Assembly: GCA_019931105.1 (NCBI GenBank)
Contig: JAIOUW010000001.1
Span: 1,054,001-1,118,000, forward strand
Direction of reading: 5' to 3'
DNA length: 64,000 nt
From: Flavobacteriaceae bacterium NBU2977
GTDB taxonomy: Bacteria > Bacteroidota > Bacteroidia > Flavobacteriales > Flavobacteriaceae
In this document: one piece after another, positions 35,469 to 43,531 of the stretch
Numbering within the stretch: the first letter of the stretch is position 1
How the letters are laid out: every line of letters begins with the position of its first letter
The notes under the pieces: generated by a model
Database searches by the model: none
Told to the model about the DNA's origin: nothing
The model's input: the letters and a program-made list of their open reading frames with translations, nothing else
Made by a program: the position numbers and the translations under genes

Positions 35469-35576
35469 CCTTCGGCTTCGCTCATGGCAAACTTCTCGCC
35501 CGAACTATGGCAACAAAAAAAGAGCTGCATTTTGAAGGCATTGTTATAAGTGATTAACGAGAAGTTTAAATAAAGA

Positions 35577-36101
35577 ATGATGAAATATTCTAGAAAGCCT
35601 AAGCAGGTAAGTTCAACAGAGGAACATTCAAAATCAGCCAAGAGAGGATTCTATTTCGCGAGCGCCCTATTTCAATCTCTAACCCAAGGTGTCAAAACTT
35701 ATGCTTCGGAAACTGGAGCCCGCAAAGATTTTCTAGATGAAAACCAATATTTGTTTTCAGGTTTAATGTTAGTTGGAATGTTCGCATATCTTGATAGTAC
35801 CTTGGGCAAAGGATGGGTTGATAGGCATGGTGGCAATCATATACGGGATTTAAATTGCCTCAGGATAGTTAGAAATGCGTATATACATACTAATTCAAAT
35901 ATAGAAGCACTTGAATCAACTAATGAGGATGATATTAATGTAGTTCGGTTATATATTGACGATTTAAGCAAAGGAATTGTAAATGATGATAAAGGGAACC
36001 CATTTCCTCAATATCTAAGTATTTCTGATGATAATGTTGTCGTTTTAAATGAGAAGGCATTTCATATTCTTAAGGTACTTATCACAACAATAAGTCATTA
36101 G
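35577..36101 (+). CDS. HEPN-like protein, unknown function
   Basis: A 174-residue cytoplasmic protein with no signal peptide. It is mainly helical, with the stretch CLRIVRNAYIHTNSN that matches the HEPN Rx4-6H signature (R99, H104). HEPN proteins of this kind are often RNases in defence or toxin-antitoxin systems. No separate antitoxin (MNT) gene is adjacent. The gene opens an A/T-rich block and is followed 96 bp later by mltG. The family call rests on one motif and the helical pattern. Confidence 0.6.
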   Translation: MMKYSRKPKQVSSTEEHSKSAKRGFYFASALFQSLTQGVKTYASETGARKDFLDENQYLFSGLMLVGMFAYLDSTLGKGWVDRHGGNHIRDLNCLRIVRNAYIHTNSNIEALESTNEDDINVVRLYIDDLSKGIVNDDKGNPFPQYLSISDDNVVVLNEKAFHILKVLITTISH

Positions 36102-36197
36102 CTATTTTTAAATTGGCAAAGAAGAACTAGTTAGTTTTTAAGATAAAAGTTCAATAATAAGATTATTTCAATTTTGAGATCTAAAGCATTGTTGTAA

Positions 36198-37247
36198 ATG
36201 AAATTTGTTCGCTCCTTAAAGGTGATTTTTATAATGGTCATCCTGATTGCGGGCGGATTCGCTTTTTGGTTGTATAATGATTTGCATAGCCCTGTAAGGC
36301 ATAATAACGCCAAGAAATATATTGTGATTGAACAAGGTTCTACTTCAAATAGTATTCTCGGAGTATTGCGAGATCATGATGTACTACAGGCACCCTTGGC
36401 AACCAAAATTTATTTGCGATTCTTTAATAGAGACGTTAAAATGGAAGCAGGTGATTACAAATTTCCTTCTCCCATCAGCCCCATCGAGGTTATAAACCAG
36501 CTTAAACACGGGAAGAGAAGAACCAGGACGCTAACTATTCCAGAGGGTTGGACCCGTTTTGAGATTGCCAAACGCATTTCAAAAGCGTTTCCGGTAGAGC
36601 CATTGATGAGTGAAAAAGAGGTATTGGCATTGATGGATGATACTAGCCTAATCCAAGAGATAGATTCCGAAACAAAAAGCCTTGAAGGATATCTTTACCC
36701 TACAACTTACGAGTTTGAATTTGGCACCCACCCAAAGGAGATAATCGCGAAAATGGTAAAACAATTTAAATTAGTTTGGCAACCGGAATGGGATGGGTTG
36801 GCACTGGAACTAGGTAGAACGAAGCGAGAAATTGTCATCATTGCCAGTCTCATTGAAAATGAATCAAAAATAGATTCGGAACGTAATTTGGTAGCCTCCG
36901 TAATTTACAATCGCCTTGAGAAAGGAATCCCATTGGGAATTGATGCTACCAATGTATACATTGCTAGATTACTTGGCCGATGGGATGGTATCATTCACAA
37001 GAGTGATGTTGAAGTAGACCATCCATACAATACTCGAAGAGTAGTTGGATTGCCCCCTGGTCCAATCAGTTCGCCAAGCAGGACGGCTATTGAAGCGGCG
37101 CTACATCCGGCTCAGACGGATAATCTTTATTATGTTCTAAATATACAGGCCCAAGATGGTTCACACCACTTTTATTCAAGCGCCATTGAGTTTGCTAAGG
37201 GCAAAGCTGATTATCAAAGATGGTTGGCTGGCCAACGGGCCAACTGA
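36198..37247 (+). CDS. mltG: endolytic transglycosylase MltG-like
   Basis: A 349-residue YceG/MltG protein: one N-terminal membrane helix (VIFIMVILIAGGFAFWLY), a LysM-like region, then the catalytic domain with IIASLIENES (Glu expected to cut the glycan strand), LEGYLYPTTYEF and NTRRVVGLPPGPISSPSR. The segment PLGIDATNVY differs from the LQSDPTV form common in housekeeping copies and resembles distant bacterial groups, so this may be an additional, acquired MltG. It lies between two HEPN-type genes on the same strand. Confidence 0.9.
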   Translation: MKFVRSLKVIFIMVILIAGGFAFWLYNDLHSPVRHNNAKKYIVIEQGSTSNSILGVLRDHDVLQAPLATKIYLRFFNRDVKMEAGDYKFPSPISPIEVINQLKHGKRRTRTLTIPEGWTRFEIAKRISKAFPVEPLMSEKEVLALMDDTSLIQEIDSETKSLEGYLYPTTYEFEFGTHPKEIIAKMVKQFKLVWQPEWDGLALELGRTKREIVIIASLIENESKIDSERNLVASVIYNRLEKGIPLGIDATNVYIARLLGRWDGIIHKSDVEVDHPYNTRRVVGLPPGPISSPSRTAIEAALHPAQTDNLYYVLNIQAQDGSHHFYSSAIEFAKGKADYQRWLAGQRAN

Positions 37248-37301
37248 TTTTATTTAAAGTGAAGTTCAAATAAACGATCTATCTTAACTCTAGTATTGAT
37301 T

Positions 37302-37880
37302 ATGAACAAAAAATTGCCATCAAGAGCTTCTGTAAACGAGATTGTTTTAGAAACATTGAAGAACGCTCATGACCTCCTAGATGAAGCAACAATCTTGTTT
37401 AAATATTCGAAATTTCCTCGAAGTTTTGCATTAAGTCAATTTTGTCTAGAAGAACTTGGTAAGGCTTGTCTGTATGTTGATGTTCTGAACAGTAGAGATG
37501 AAGATTGGTATGAAGACCGGTGGAACACTGCAATGGCAATGATGTATGACCACAAACTTAAATTAGTTCAATCATCATTTCTTCATTATGAAATGAGGTT
37601 ATCCAAACTGAAATCGGTCGGAGATTCGAAAAAAAAATTTGATTTGCTTAATACCATTCTCCCCAGTAAGGAAGAAATTGAAGCGTTTAATAAACTCAAA
37701 AACAACAGCCTCTACGTAGGATACAAGAAGGGTAAATTAATCACTCTTTCGAAAGAAATTGACTTACAGTTAGCAAAAAAAAGGCTGAATTTAGCTAAGA
37801 AAATCAATGAATGGTGTCAGAGAGTATTCAAAGAGGATGTGCGCCGTAATTTAAAAGAGAACCACTTACTTAAAGCTTGA
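37302..37880 (+). CDS. AbiV-like HEPN protein, putative abortive infection
   Basis: A 192-residue cytoplasmic helical protein with the AbiV-family stretch SFALSQFCLEELGKACLYVD (EELGK at 50-54) and a later DHKLKLV segment. AbiV proteins block phage development in lactococci; the wider family is HEPN-like. The ATG at 37302 is preferred to a TTG two codons upstream. It is the last of three plus-strand genes in the block. No partner is evident apart from the other HEPN-like gene two genes upstream. Confidence 0.72.
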   Translation: MNKKLPSRASVNEIVLETLKNAHDLLDEATILFKYSKFPRSFALSQFCLEELGKACLYVDVLNSRDEDWYEDRWNTAMAMMYDHKLKLVQSSFLHYEMRLSKLKSVGDSKKKFDLLNTILPSKEEIEAFNKLKNNSLYVGYKKGKLITLSKEIDLQLAKKRLNLAKKINEWCQRVFKEDVRRNLKENHLLKA

Positions 37881-37920
37881 TAAACAGTTCTTGTCTTTAG
37901 AAAAGTTCAATTAAACTATA

Positions 37921-38676
37921 CTATTGTTCGAGCCAATTTCTAAATCCCTTTGTAATTGAAGAGCTAGTTATGGCGTGTTCCTCGAATCCTCGAATTTTGA
38001 GTGCAAGCCGATTCTTTGCGTAAGATTCGATATTTTCAATGTGTCCGATATTCACGATTTGACTTCGGTTGATTTTATAAAAATGTTTGGGGTTCAACTC
38101 TTTGATTACTGAACCAATGTTTTGCGTAATACTATGGAGTTGGCCATCTGAACCAATAACCTTGCAAAAATCCCCGTTGGCCTGAATCAACGAAATATCA
38201 GTAGTGTTCAATAATTTTATTCCTTCCCGTTTCTTGATAGCAAATCGTTTCTTGTAATTTTCATTGCGATGCTCAAGTACGTTGTTGAGTTTTTTGAAAA
38301 TATCTTTTTCTAGCGTTTTTGGCTCAAAAAGGTCAAGGAACTTTTTTAGGGCTTTGTCGAAGTCTTCCTTCAAATAAGGTTTAAGGATGTAGGCGATACC
38401 GTTCGTTTGAAAGGCTTGCAGTAAATGTTCATCATAAGCCGTGCAAAAGATTATTGGAGTCGCGGTTTCTGCCTTTTCAAAAACTTCAAAAGAACTACCG
38501 TCCAATAGTTTGATGTCCGACAGTATTAAATCATAAGCATTTCGTTTTAACAATGCGGTGCCTTCTTTCACGGTTCTTGAACTATCCATGGTAAAAGACT
38601 CGTCGAAGAAATCGGATAGGTAGGAAACCAATTTCTTATGTGCAGGAGTTTCGTCTTCTAAAATAAGAACATTCAT
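37921..38676 (-). CDS. LytTR family response regulator
   Basis: A 251-residue regulator: receiver domain at 1-120 with acceptor D54 (LILSDIKLLD) and acidic ED near the start, then a LytTR DNA-binding domain from about 145 (IKLLNTTDISLIQANGDFCK, HFYKINRSQIVNIGHI). It is encoded 10 bp downstream of its probable histidine kinase. LytTR regulators bind imperfect direct repeats; I could not locate a target. It is last in a three-gene minus-strand unit. Confidence 0.93.
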   Translation of the reverse strand: MNVLILEDETPAHKKLVSYLSDFFDESFTMDSSRTVKEGTALLKRNAYDLILSDIKLLDGSSFEVFEKAETATPIIFCTAYDEHLLQAFQTNGIAYILKPYLKEDFDKALKKFLDLFEPKTLEKDIFKKLNNVLEHRNENYKKRFAIKKREGIKLLNTTDISLIQANGDFCKVIGSDGQLHSITQNIGSVIKELNPKHFYKINRSQIVNIGHIENIESYAKNRLALKIRGFEEHAITSSSITKGFRNWLEQ

Positions 38677-38686
38677 AAATATCGGT

Positions 38687-39697
38687 TTAATCCAAAACCT
38701 TTAACAAAGGTAATTTGATTGTGAAAATAGCCTCGGTTTCTTCCACCTCGATTGTTTGGTCGCTCAATAATTCGTATCGCTTAGACAGGTTTTTAAGACC
38801 CGTGCCCAATGATTCATTCTTAGTTAGACCATTGGTTTTTGAGTTCGTAATCGAAACGATTTCCTCTTCGATTAAGATTACTGTACTGATAATTTTTTCA
38901 TCCAAAGCTTTGTTGTGCTTGACCACATTTTCCAAAACTGTCAGCAGGGCTCCATTAGGTAAGTAAATAGTCTTAGGAACTGTCTTGTTTATTATTTCAA
39001 AACTATAATCGTTTTCAAACCGGGTTTCAATCAAGTAAAAATAATTTCTGGCCAATTCAAGTTCATCTTCCAAGGTTACGATATCCTCATCCTTGGTATG
39101 GATCAAATGCCGATAAAGAGCTGCTAAATGAGAAATGTACTTCTTGACCTTCTCTTTCGGGGAATAGTCAATTAGGGCATCTATTGTATTTAGGCTGTTA
39201 TACAGAAAATGTGGATTGTATTGTGAACGCAACACTTTCAGTTCCAACTCTTTTTGGGCATTTTGCAACTGAACATAATCCAACTTATTCTCATAGAATT
39301 TTTTACCTAAAATGAGCCCTAAGGGCAATGCAACATCGGGTGTAGAATTATAAAAACTATTGACCAGGATAATAGCCAAAGAGGGATTCCATTGCCAAGG
39401 AGGGTCGGCGGTAAAATAATCTCGAAGCAGATCTAAAAACCCAACAAGTCCTAAAGCCGTAAATGTGAGCAGGAAGAAAACAAAGTATTTTTTTTGAGAT
39501 ACGATATATTTTTGGATGAGCCATGTGATGATCGCTATTAATACGAGTGTCTTTAGTATAAATCCTAACAATCCGGTAACAATTTCGAAATTGGTGTATT
39601 TTTCAACTGTATATCGAAAAGCCAGCCAAGAAGTAGCGATAATAAAGTACATTATCGTAAGATGATAATCCGATTTATTGAATCTAAAGCTGTTCAT
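38687..39697 (-). CDS. LytS/YehU-type sensor histidine kinase
   Basis: A 336-residue membrane kinase with about four N-terminal helices, a short coiled region, then the His_kinase domain with SQYNPHFLYNSLNTID (phospho-His) and a C-terminal ATPase region (VLENVVKHNKA, GTGLKNLSKRYELL). It lacks a large extracellular sensor, so the signal is probably membrane-derived. It pairs with the LytTR regulator gene just downstream and lies 33 bp after the serine hydrolase gene. Confidence 0.92.
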   Translation of the reverse strand: MNSFRFNKSDYHLTIMYFIIATSWLAFRYTVEKYTNFEIVTGLLGFILKTLVLIAIITWLIQKYIVSQKKYFVFFLLTFTALGLVGFLDLLRDYFTADPPWQWNPSLAIILVNSFYNSTPDVALPLGLILGKKFYENKLDYVQLQNAQKELELKVLRSQYNPHFLYNSLNTIDALIDYSPKEKVKKYISHLAALYRHLIHTKDEDIVTLEDELELARNYFYLIETRFENDYSFEIINKTVPKTIYLPNGALLTVLENVVKHNKALDEKIISTVILIEEEIVSITNSKTNGLTKNESLGTGLKNLSKRYELLSDQTIEVEETEAIFTIKLPLLKVLD

Positions 39698-39730
39698 ATT
39701 CTATTTCTGACACTATAATTTTTTTAATAC

Positions 39731-40831
39731 CTACGGCACCATAAGATATTGCAATAATGTCAATGGCAAGGTTGATTGATTGGCATTTGTGAAAATGACA
39801 AAACCCCATTTTGTGTCCGGTGAAATTACGAATAAGCTACTATATCCAGGGTTGTTACCACCATGACCATAAGCCGATCCGTACGGGAGAGTAGCTTTTG
39901 CAAATCCCAATGTCCAATCCGTTATGCCTTCTTGTCTTTGGGGGTGGTCTTCTGGTAATTCAACTTGGGTTTCAAAAAGCTGTTTGTAGCTTTCTTTGGA
40001 TAGACCTTGTTCATCCATTAGGGCAATTACCCATCTTGAAAAATCCAAGGCTTCGGAATGTATTGAAAACGCGGCCCCGAAAATGAAAGGATCATCGTCT
40101 TCTTCTACAGCCACTCCTTCAAAATAACCTTTTGCCTTATTCTTCATGTTCTTCTTGTCTTGAAGATATTTGGTTATGTCCATCTTCAAAGGACGAGCAA
40201 TCCGTTCTTGATAGATAGCTTCCAATCCGGCATCATCTGTTTTTAATATGTGCATCAAAACCTTGGCCAAATATTGGTATCCTTCCCCGGAGTACTCAAA
40301 GGCACTACCTGGTTCGAATTTGATGAACAGTTTACCCTCTTCGAAGTCAGACCTCCAATTCGGGAATCCTGTTGTATGGGAAAGTACCATTCTGGCCGTA
40401 ATCTTTTTATAGCGCATATCATCGGCAATATCCTCATAGGGTAAATACTCAAAAAGTGGCTTGTCCAAATCCAACTTGCCTTCTTCAACGAAGCCCATTA
40501 TAAAATAGGCGAACAAAGGTTTTGAAAGCGAAGCTCCTTCAAAAATGGTATTCTCCGTTACTTTCTTTTTGGTTTCAATATCGGAATATCCCTTAACCGT
40601 ATGATAAACTATTTTTCCATGGTTTATAATGGCCACAGAGACCCCCGGGACATCCAATGCCTTCATTTGGCTTAGCAAAAAAATGTCGAGGGAGTCCGTT
40701 GAAATTTCTTTGCCCGCTAAATTGACCAAAGTTCTACTTTGCTTTACGACCTGTCCTTTAGTCGTTTTACAGGATATGCAGATTGAAATGAAGACGATAA
40801 TTAGAATGGTTTTTCTTGTGATGAGTAGCAT
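39731..40831 (-). CDS. beta-lactamase-fold serine hydrolase lipoprotein
   Basis: A 366-residue class C beta-lactamase/esterase family protein. The start at 40831 gives a lipoprotein signal (CISC, C21); a start 13 codons upstream is less likely. The SxxK motif is S101-L-S-K104 (FEGASLSKPLF), a YSG stands where YxN is usual, and HGGNNPGYSS near the C terminus is the third motif. Such proteins may be peptidases or esterases rather than antibiotic hydrolases. It is first in the unit with the LytS/LytTR pair, which may regulate it or sense its product. Confidence 0.85.
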   Translation of the reverse strand: MLLITRKTILIIVFISICISCKTTKGQVVKQSRTLVNLAGKEISTDSLDIFLLSQMKALDVPGVSVAIINHGKIVYHTVKGYSDIETKKKVTENTIFEGASLSKPLFAYFIMGFVEEGKLDLDKPLFEYLPYEDIADDMRYKKITARMVLSHTTGFPNWRSDFEEGKLFIKFEPGSAFEYSGEGYQYLAKVLMHILKTDDAGLEAIYQERIARPLKMDITKYLQDKKNMKNKAKGYFEGVAVEEDDDPFIFGAAFSIHSEALDFSRWVIALMDEQGLSKESYKQLFETQVELPEDHPQRQEGITDWTLGFAKATLPYGSAYGHGGNNPGYSSLFVISPDTKWGFVIFTNANQSTLPLTLLQYLMVP

Positions 40832-41108
40832 GCTGTTCGTTTTTTGATTGATACCAACGAAGATGTCCAAATCAAAATCATTCTAAAACCGGAAAACGAA
40901 GAGAAAGGTTAATTTGGGGATGAATAAGTATAAAAAGGGGATAAAGGATTTGGAGTTTGAAATATTTGACTGCTAAAAATAAGTCCTATTATTCTTAACT
41001 TACCGTTCTAAAAGTTCAAAAAAAGGATAGTTATTAATACTCAAATTCTTGCTGAAGTCTAATATAATAAGTACATTAGTCTAGTTATTTTAGAATAAAA
41101 CAATAATT

Positions 41109-41420
41109 ATGTTAGACATTGTATACGGCTATCAAAGTTTACTCGATAACATCGACATATATATAGAGGGTAGCAAGTTCAAGAAAGAGTATTTAATCGA
41201 AGAGCTAGGTGTGTCACGGGCTACCTTCTACAACAAGGTCAAAAAAAAGAATTTCACGATCGATGAAATGGTAATTTTGAGCAAAATACTCTTTCCTGAG
41301 GAGGCAAAGGTTTTTGAAATAAAAGAGGCGCTTAGGGCCAGTCGAAACGATAGTGAGAAAGGAAGGGTTCGAAGTCACGAATCCGTTATTTCGGATGCTC
41401 GTAAAAAGTTGCTTACATGA
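41109..41420 (+). CDS. putative antitoxin, HTH type
   Basis: A 103-residue protein with a helix-turn-helix in the first half (LIEELGVSRATFYNKVKKKNF) and a charged C-terminal tail that could bind the toxin. Its stop overlaps the toxin start (ATGA). An inverted repeat CTAAT/ATTAG at 41059-41079 lies 30 bp upstream and could be its own operator. No close antitoxin family is recognised, so the assignment rests on position and size. Confidence 0.7.
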   Translation: MLDIVYGYQSLLDNIDIYIEGSKFKKEYLIEELGVSRATFYNKVKKKNFTIDEMVILSKILFPEEAKVFEIKEALRASRNDSEKGRVRSHESVISDARKKLLT

Positions 41421-41722
41421 CCGTAGTTTGGACTAGAACCGCAGAAACCTCCTTTAATGGAATAGTCGACTACCTGCTGGAGCTATGGACGGTTGAAATA
41501 GCAACTAATTTTGTGGACATAGTTGAACATACCGTTGAGCAAATAATTGAACATCCAGAAATGTTTAAAGTATCAGAGTATGACAACCAAAGTAGGGCGG
41601 CTTTGATTACTAAGCATACTACCATGTTCTATAGGGTTCTTGATGACCAAATTGAAATTGAATACTTCTGGGGGAACTTTGATAATCCTGACAAAATAAA
41701 AGATTTGCTAAAGTCAAAATAA
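41417..41722 (+). CDS. RelE/ParE superfamily toxin
   Basis: A 101-residue protein of the ParE/RelE fold: VVWTRTAETSFNGIVDYLLE at the N terminus, an EHTVEQIIEHPEMFK helix, RAALITKHTTMFYRVLDDQ strands and a C-terminal IEYFWGNFDNPDKI. Members inhibit gyrase or cleave ribosome-bound mRNA; this sequence does not show which. It is encoded directly behind the HTH protein with a four-base overlap, a standard toxin-antitoxin layout. Confidence 0.82.
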   Translation: MTVVWTRTAETSFNGIVDYLLELWTVEIATNFVDIVEHTVEQIIEHPEMFKVSEYDNQSRAALITKHTTMFYRVLDDQIEIEYFWGNFDNPDKIKDLLKSK

Positions 41723-41834
41723 ACGATGAGTATAATGCCTAATTACAAATCAAATGAAAATCGACACCTATTTTTAAAAGCAAATAATTCGAATCTATTT
41801 GTTGTACAGATGTTGTACTGGTCTAAAATAAAGA

Positions 41835-41858
41835 AGCCATTCAAGAGATTGAATGGCT
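41835..41858 (-). terminator. terminator after tRNA-Asn
   Basis: AGCCATTCAA and TTGAATGGCT form a perfect 10-bp stem with a four-base loop. On the minus strand the stem is followed by TCTTTATTTTA, giving a factor-independent terminator for the tRNA gene 14 bp upstream. Confidence 0.75.
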
Positions 41859-41870
41859 TGCTCTCATTAA

Positions 41871-41888
41871 GCTCCTCAGGTTGGGCTC
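41871..41888. repeat. candidate right attachment site inside tRNA-Asn
   Basis: This is the right partner of the 18-base direct repeat at 35451-35468. It covers the acceptor and T-arm part of the tRNA gene, the classic place for island integration. The island would lie to its left, which agrees with the gene content. Confidence 0.35.
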
Positions 41889-41945
41889 GAACCAACGACC
41901 CTCTGATTAACAGTCAGATGCTCTAACCAACTGAGCTACTGAGGA
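41872..41945 (-). tRNA. tRNA-Asn (anticodon GUU)
   Basis: The minus strand gives a 74-nt cloverleaf: acceptor TCCTCAG/CTGAGGA, D arm GCTC/GAGC, anticodon stem TCTGA/TCAGA around CTGTTAA, T arm GTTGG/CCAAC around TTCGAGC, discriminator G. CCA is not encoded. Confidence 0.96.
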
Positions 41946-42054
41946 AGATCTACTGCCTTACCTAGGCAAAGCGGGTGCAAATATAATTTTTTTTTCAAAA
42001 CACGCCATAAAAAATAAGCGGTTTTGATGTGTCGATTACGAATTTCTGTAATCG

Positions 42055-43371
42055 TTACAAGAACCTTTTGATGATATTCCAGATATCGTTGCCAAAAATA
42101 ATGGCCATAAGCCCCAAAATAAAAACAAACCCGATAATCTGGCCTGTTTCAAGTACCTTTTGACTTGGGGGTCTTCCTGAAATAATCTCATAGAGCAAAA
42201 ACATGACATGGCCCCCATCGAGCGCCGGTATCGGCAATAAGTTCACAAAGGCCAACCAGACCGAGAACATGGCTAGAAAACTCCAAAAAAATGTCCAATC
42301 CCAAGTGGGGGACATCATCTCTACAATACCAATGGGGCCCTTGACCTGTTTATAGGCCTCTGTTTTGGTATTGAAAATCACCTTGAACTGACGCACTTGG
42401 TCGGTCAACACTTTAATGGTTCTTTTGAAACCGGCGGGTATTGACTCAAAGAAACCGTAAGTATCGGTAACCCGTAGGTCTTCGATGCTCGGATAAATGC
42501 CTATTTTTCCCTCTTCGGGCACAACCAGCTCAACATTGGTCTTGGCGTTGTTTCTGTTGACCTCGATATTCATACGGCCATTGGGTGAAGACGATATCAA
42601 CCCTGTTAGTTGATCCCAATAATCAACAGGTTTGCCATTTACACCAACAATTTCGTCTCCCGACATGATTCCTGCTTTTAAAGCCGCCGATTTGGGAATC
42701 ACGCTATCGACAATCGCTTTTTGACGATAACTTAAAAAATTTCTTCCCTGTAATTTAAATACCGTGGCCTTGCCCTCATCGGATAACGGAATGACAAGTT
42801 CCTGCCCCTCTCGTTCCACGGTCACCTCATCCCCTAAAATTATCTGTAAAACGGCATCCCTGAAGGTTTTGGTCTTTTTGCCATCTACCGCCAATATCTT
42901 GTCGCCGGTCCGTAATCCTAGTTGCTCACCAACAGAATCTACAAGAATCCCGTATTTCAAACTATCGGCAGGTATATAGGTATCGCCGTTGTTAAAAAGC
43001 AACATGGAATAGACAAACCACGCCAACAGAAAGTTGACGGTTACCCCGCCCAACATAATGATTAGGCGTTGCCAGGCCGGTTTACTCCTGAACTCCCATG
43101 GCTTGGGCGGTTCTTTCATTTGCTCGGTATCCATGCTCTCATCGATCATACCCGCAATCTTGACGTAGCCGCCCAACGGCAACCACCCGATCCCATATTC
43201 GGTTTCCCCGATCTTTTTCTTGAAAAGGGAAAACTTCCAATCAAAAAAGAGGTAGAATTTTTCGACCTTGGTCTTGAAATATCTTGCCGGCAAAAAATGT
43301 CCGAACTCATGAAGTATCACGAGTATGGATATAATAATGACAAATTGTATAATCTGGATCGTTATTGTCAT
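42055..43371 (-). CDS. rseP: RIP metalloprotease RseP (site-2 protease)
   Basis: A 438-residue intramembrane zinc protease. The HEFGH motif at 21-25 lies in the first helix, PDZ domains occupy about 125-290, and a C-terminal helix holds NLLPIPALDGGH with the third zinc ligand. It releases membrane-bound anti-sigma factors after a first cut and removes leftover signal peptides. It is encoded just beyond tRNA-Asn, probably in the core chromosome. The ECF sigma/anti-sigma pair at 48.8 kb is a possible client, but nothing in the sequence proves it. Confidence 0.95.
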   Translation of the reverse strand: MTITIQIIQFVIIISILVILHEFGHFLPARYFKTKVEKFYLFFDWKFSLFKKKIGETEYGIGWLPLGGYVKIAGMIDESMDTEQMKEPPKPWEFRSKPAWQRLIIMLGGVTVNFLLAWFVYSMLLFNNGDTYIPADSLKYGILVDSVGEQLGLRTGDKILAVDGKKTKTFRDAVLQIILGDEVTVEREGQELVIPLSDEGKATVFKLQGRNFLSYRQKAIVDSVIPKSAALKAGIMSGDEIVGVNGKPVDYWDQLTGLISSSPNGRMNIEVNRNNAKTNVELVVPEEGKIGIYPSIEDLRVTDTYGFFESIPAGFKRTIKVLTDQVRQFKVIFNTKTEAYKQVKGPIGIVEMMSPTWDWTFFWSFLAMFSVWLAFVNLLPIPALDGGHVMFLLYEIISGRPPSQKVLETGQIIGFVFILGLMAIIFGNDIWNIIKRFL

Positions 43372-43489
43372 CTAGGTTCTTTTTATTCTTAAAACGCACA
43401 AAAGTACATCTTTAACAATTCTTAAAAAAAGAAACTCATAAGGCACCCGTTTTTTTATGAAAGTTTAACAGCACTGTGGGTCGCGAAGG

Positions 43490-43521
43490 TTTGAAAGCCC
43501 CACTTTGCTGATGTACCTTTG
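43490..43521 (+). promoter_or_regulatory. Bacteroidetes-type promoter of the SCO gene
   Basis: TTTG at 43490-43493, 20 bases, then TACCTTTG at 43514-43521: a full match to the -33 TTTG and -7 TAnnTTTG consensus. The start codon at 43532 is 10 bp downstream, so the leader is very short. Confidence 0.8.
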
Positions 43522-43531
43522 CAAAACGATT

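Noticed and set aside
35451-35577. Integron attC-type site ahead of the HEPN-like gene
   Set aside because: GTTGGGC resembles the R' core, but no matching RYYYAAC core with a folded arm was found upstream, and no integron integrase is present.
35456-35641. 61-codon minus-strand frame at the left edge of the accessory block
   Set aside because: It overlaps the HEPN-like gene antisense and covers the repeat-like sequence; no support for coding.
39731-40831. Annotation as an antibiotic-resistance beta-lactamase
   Set aside because: Only the fold and SxxK motif support it; YxN is YSG, and many family members are esterases or peptidases.
41726-41926. 66-codon plus-strand frame after the toxin gene
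   Set aside because: It runs through the tRNA-Asn terminator and the tRNA gene itself.
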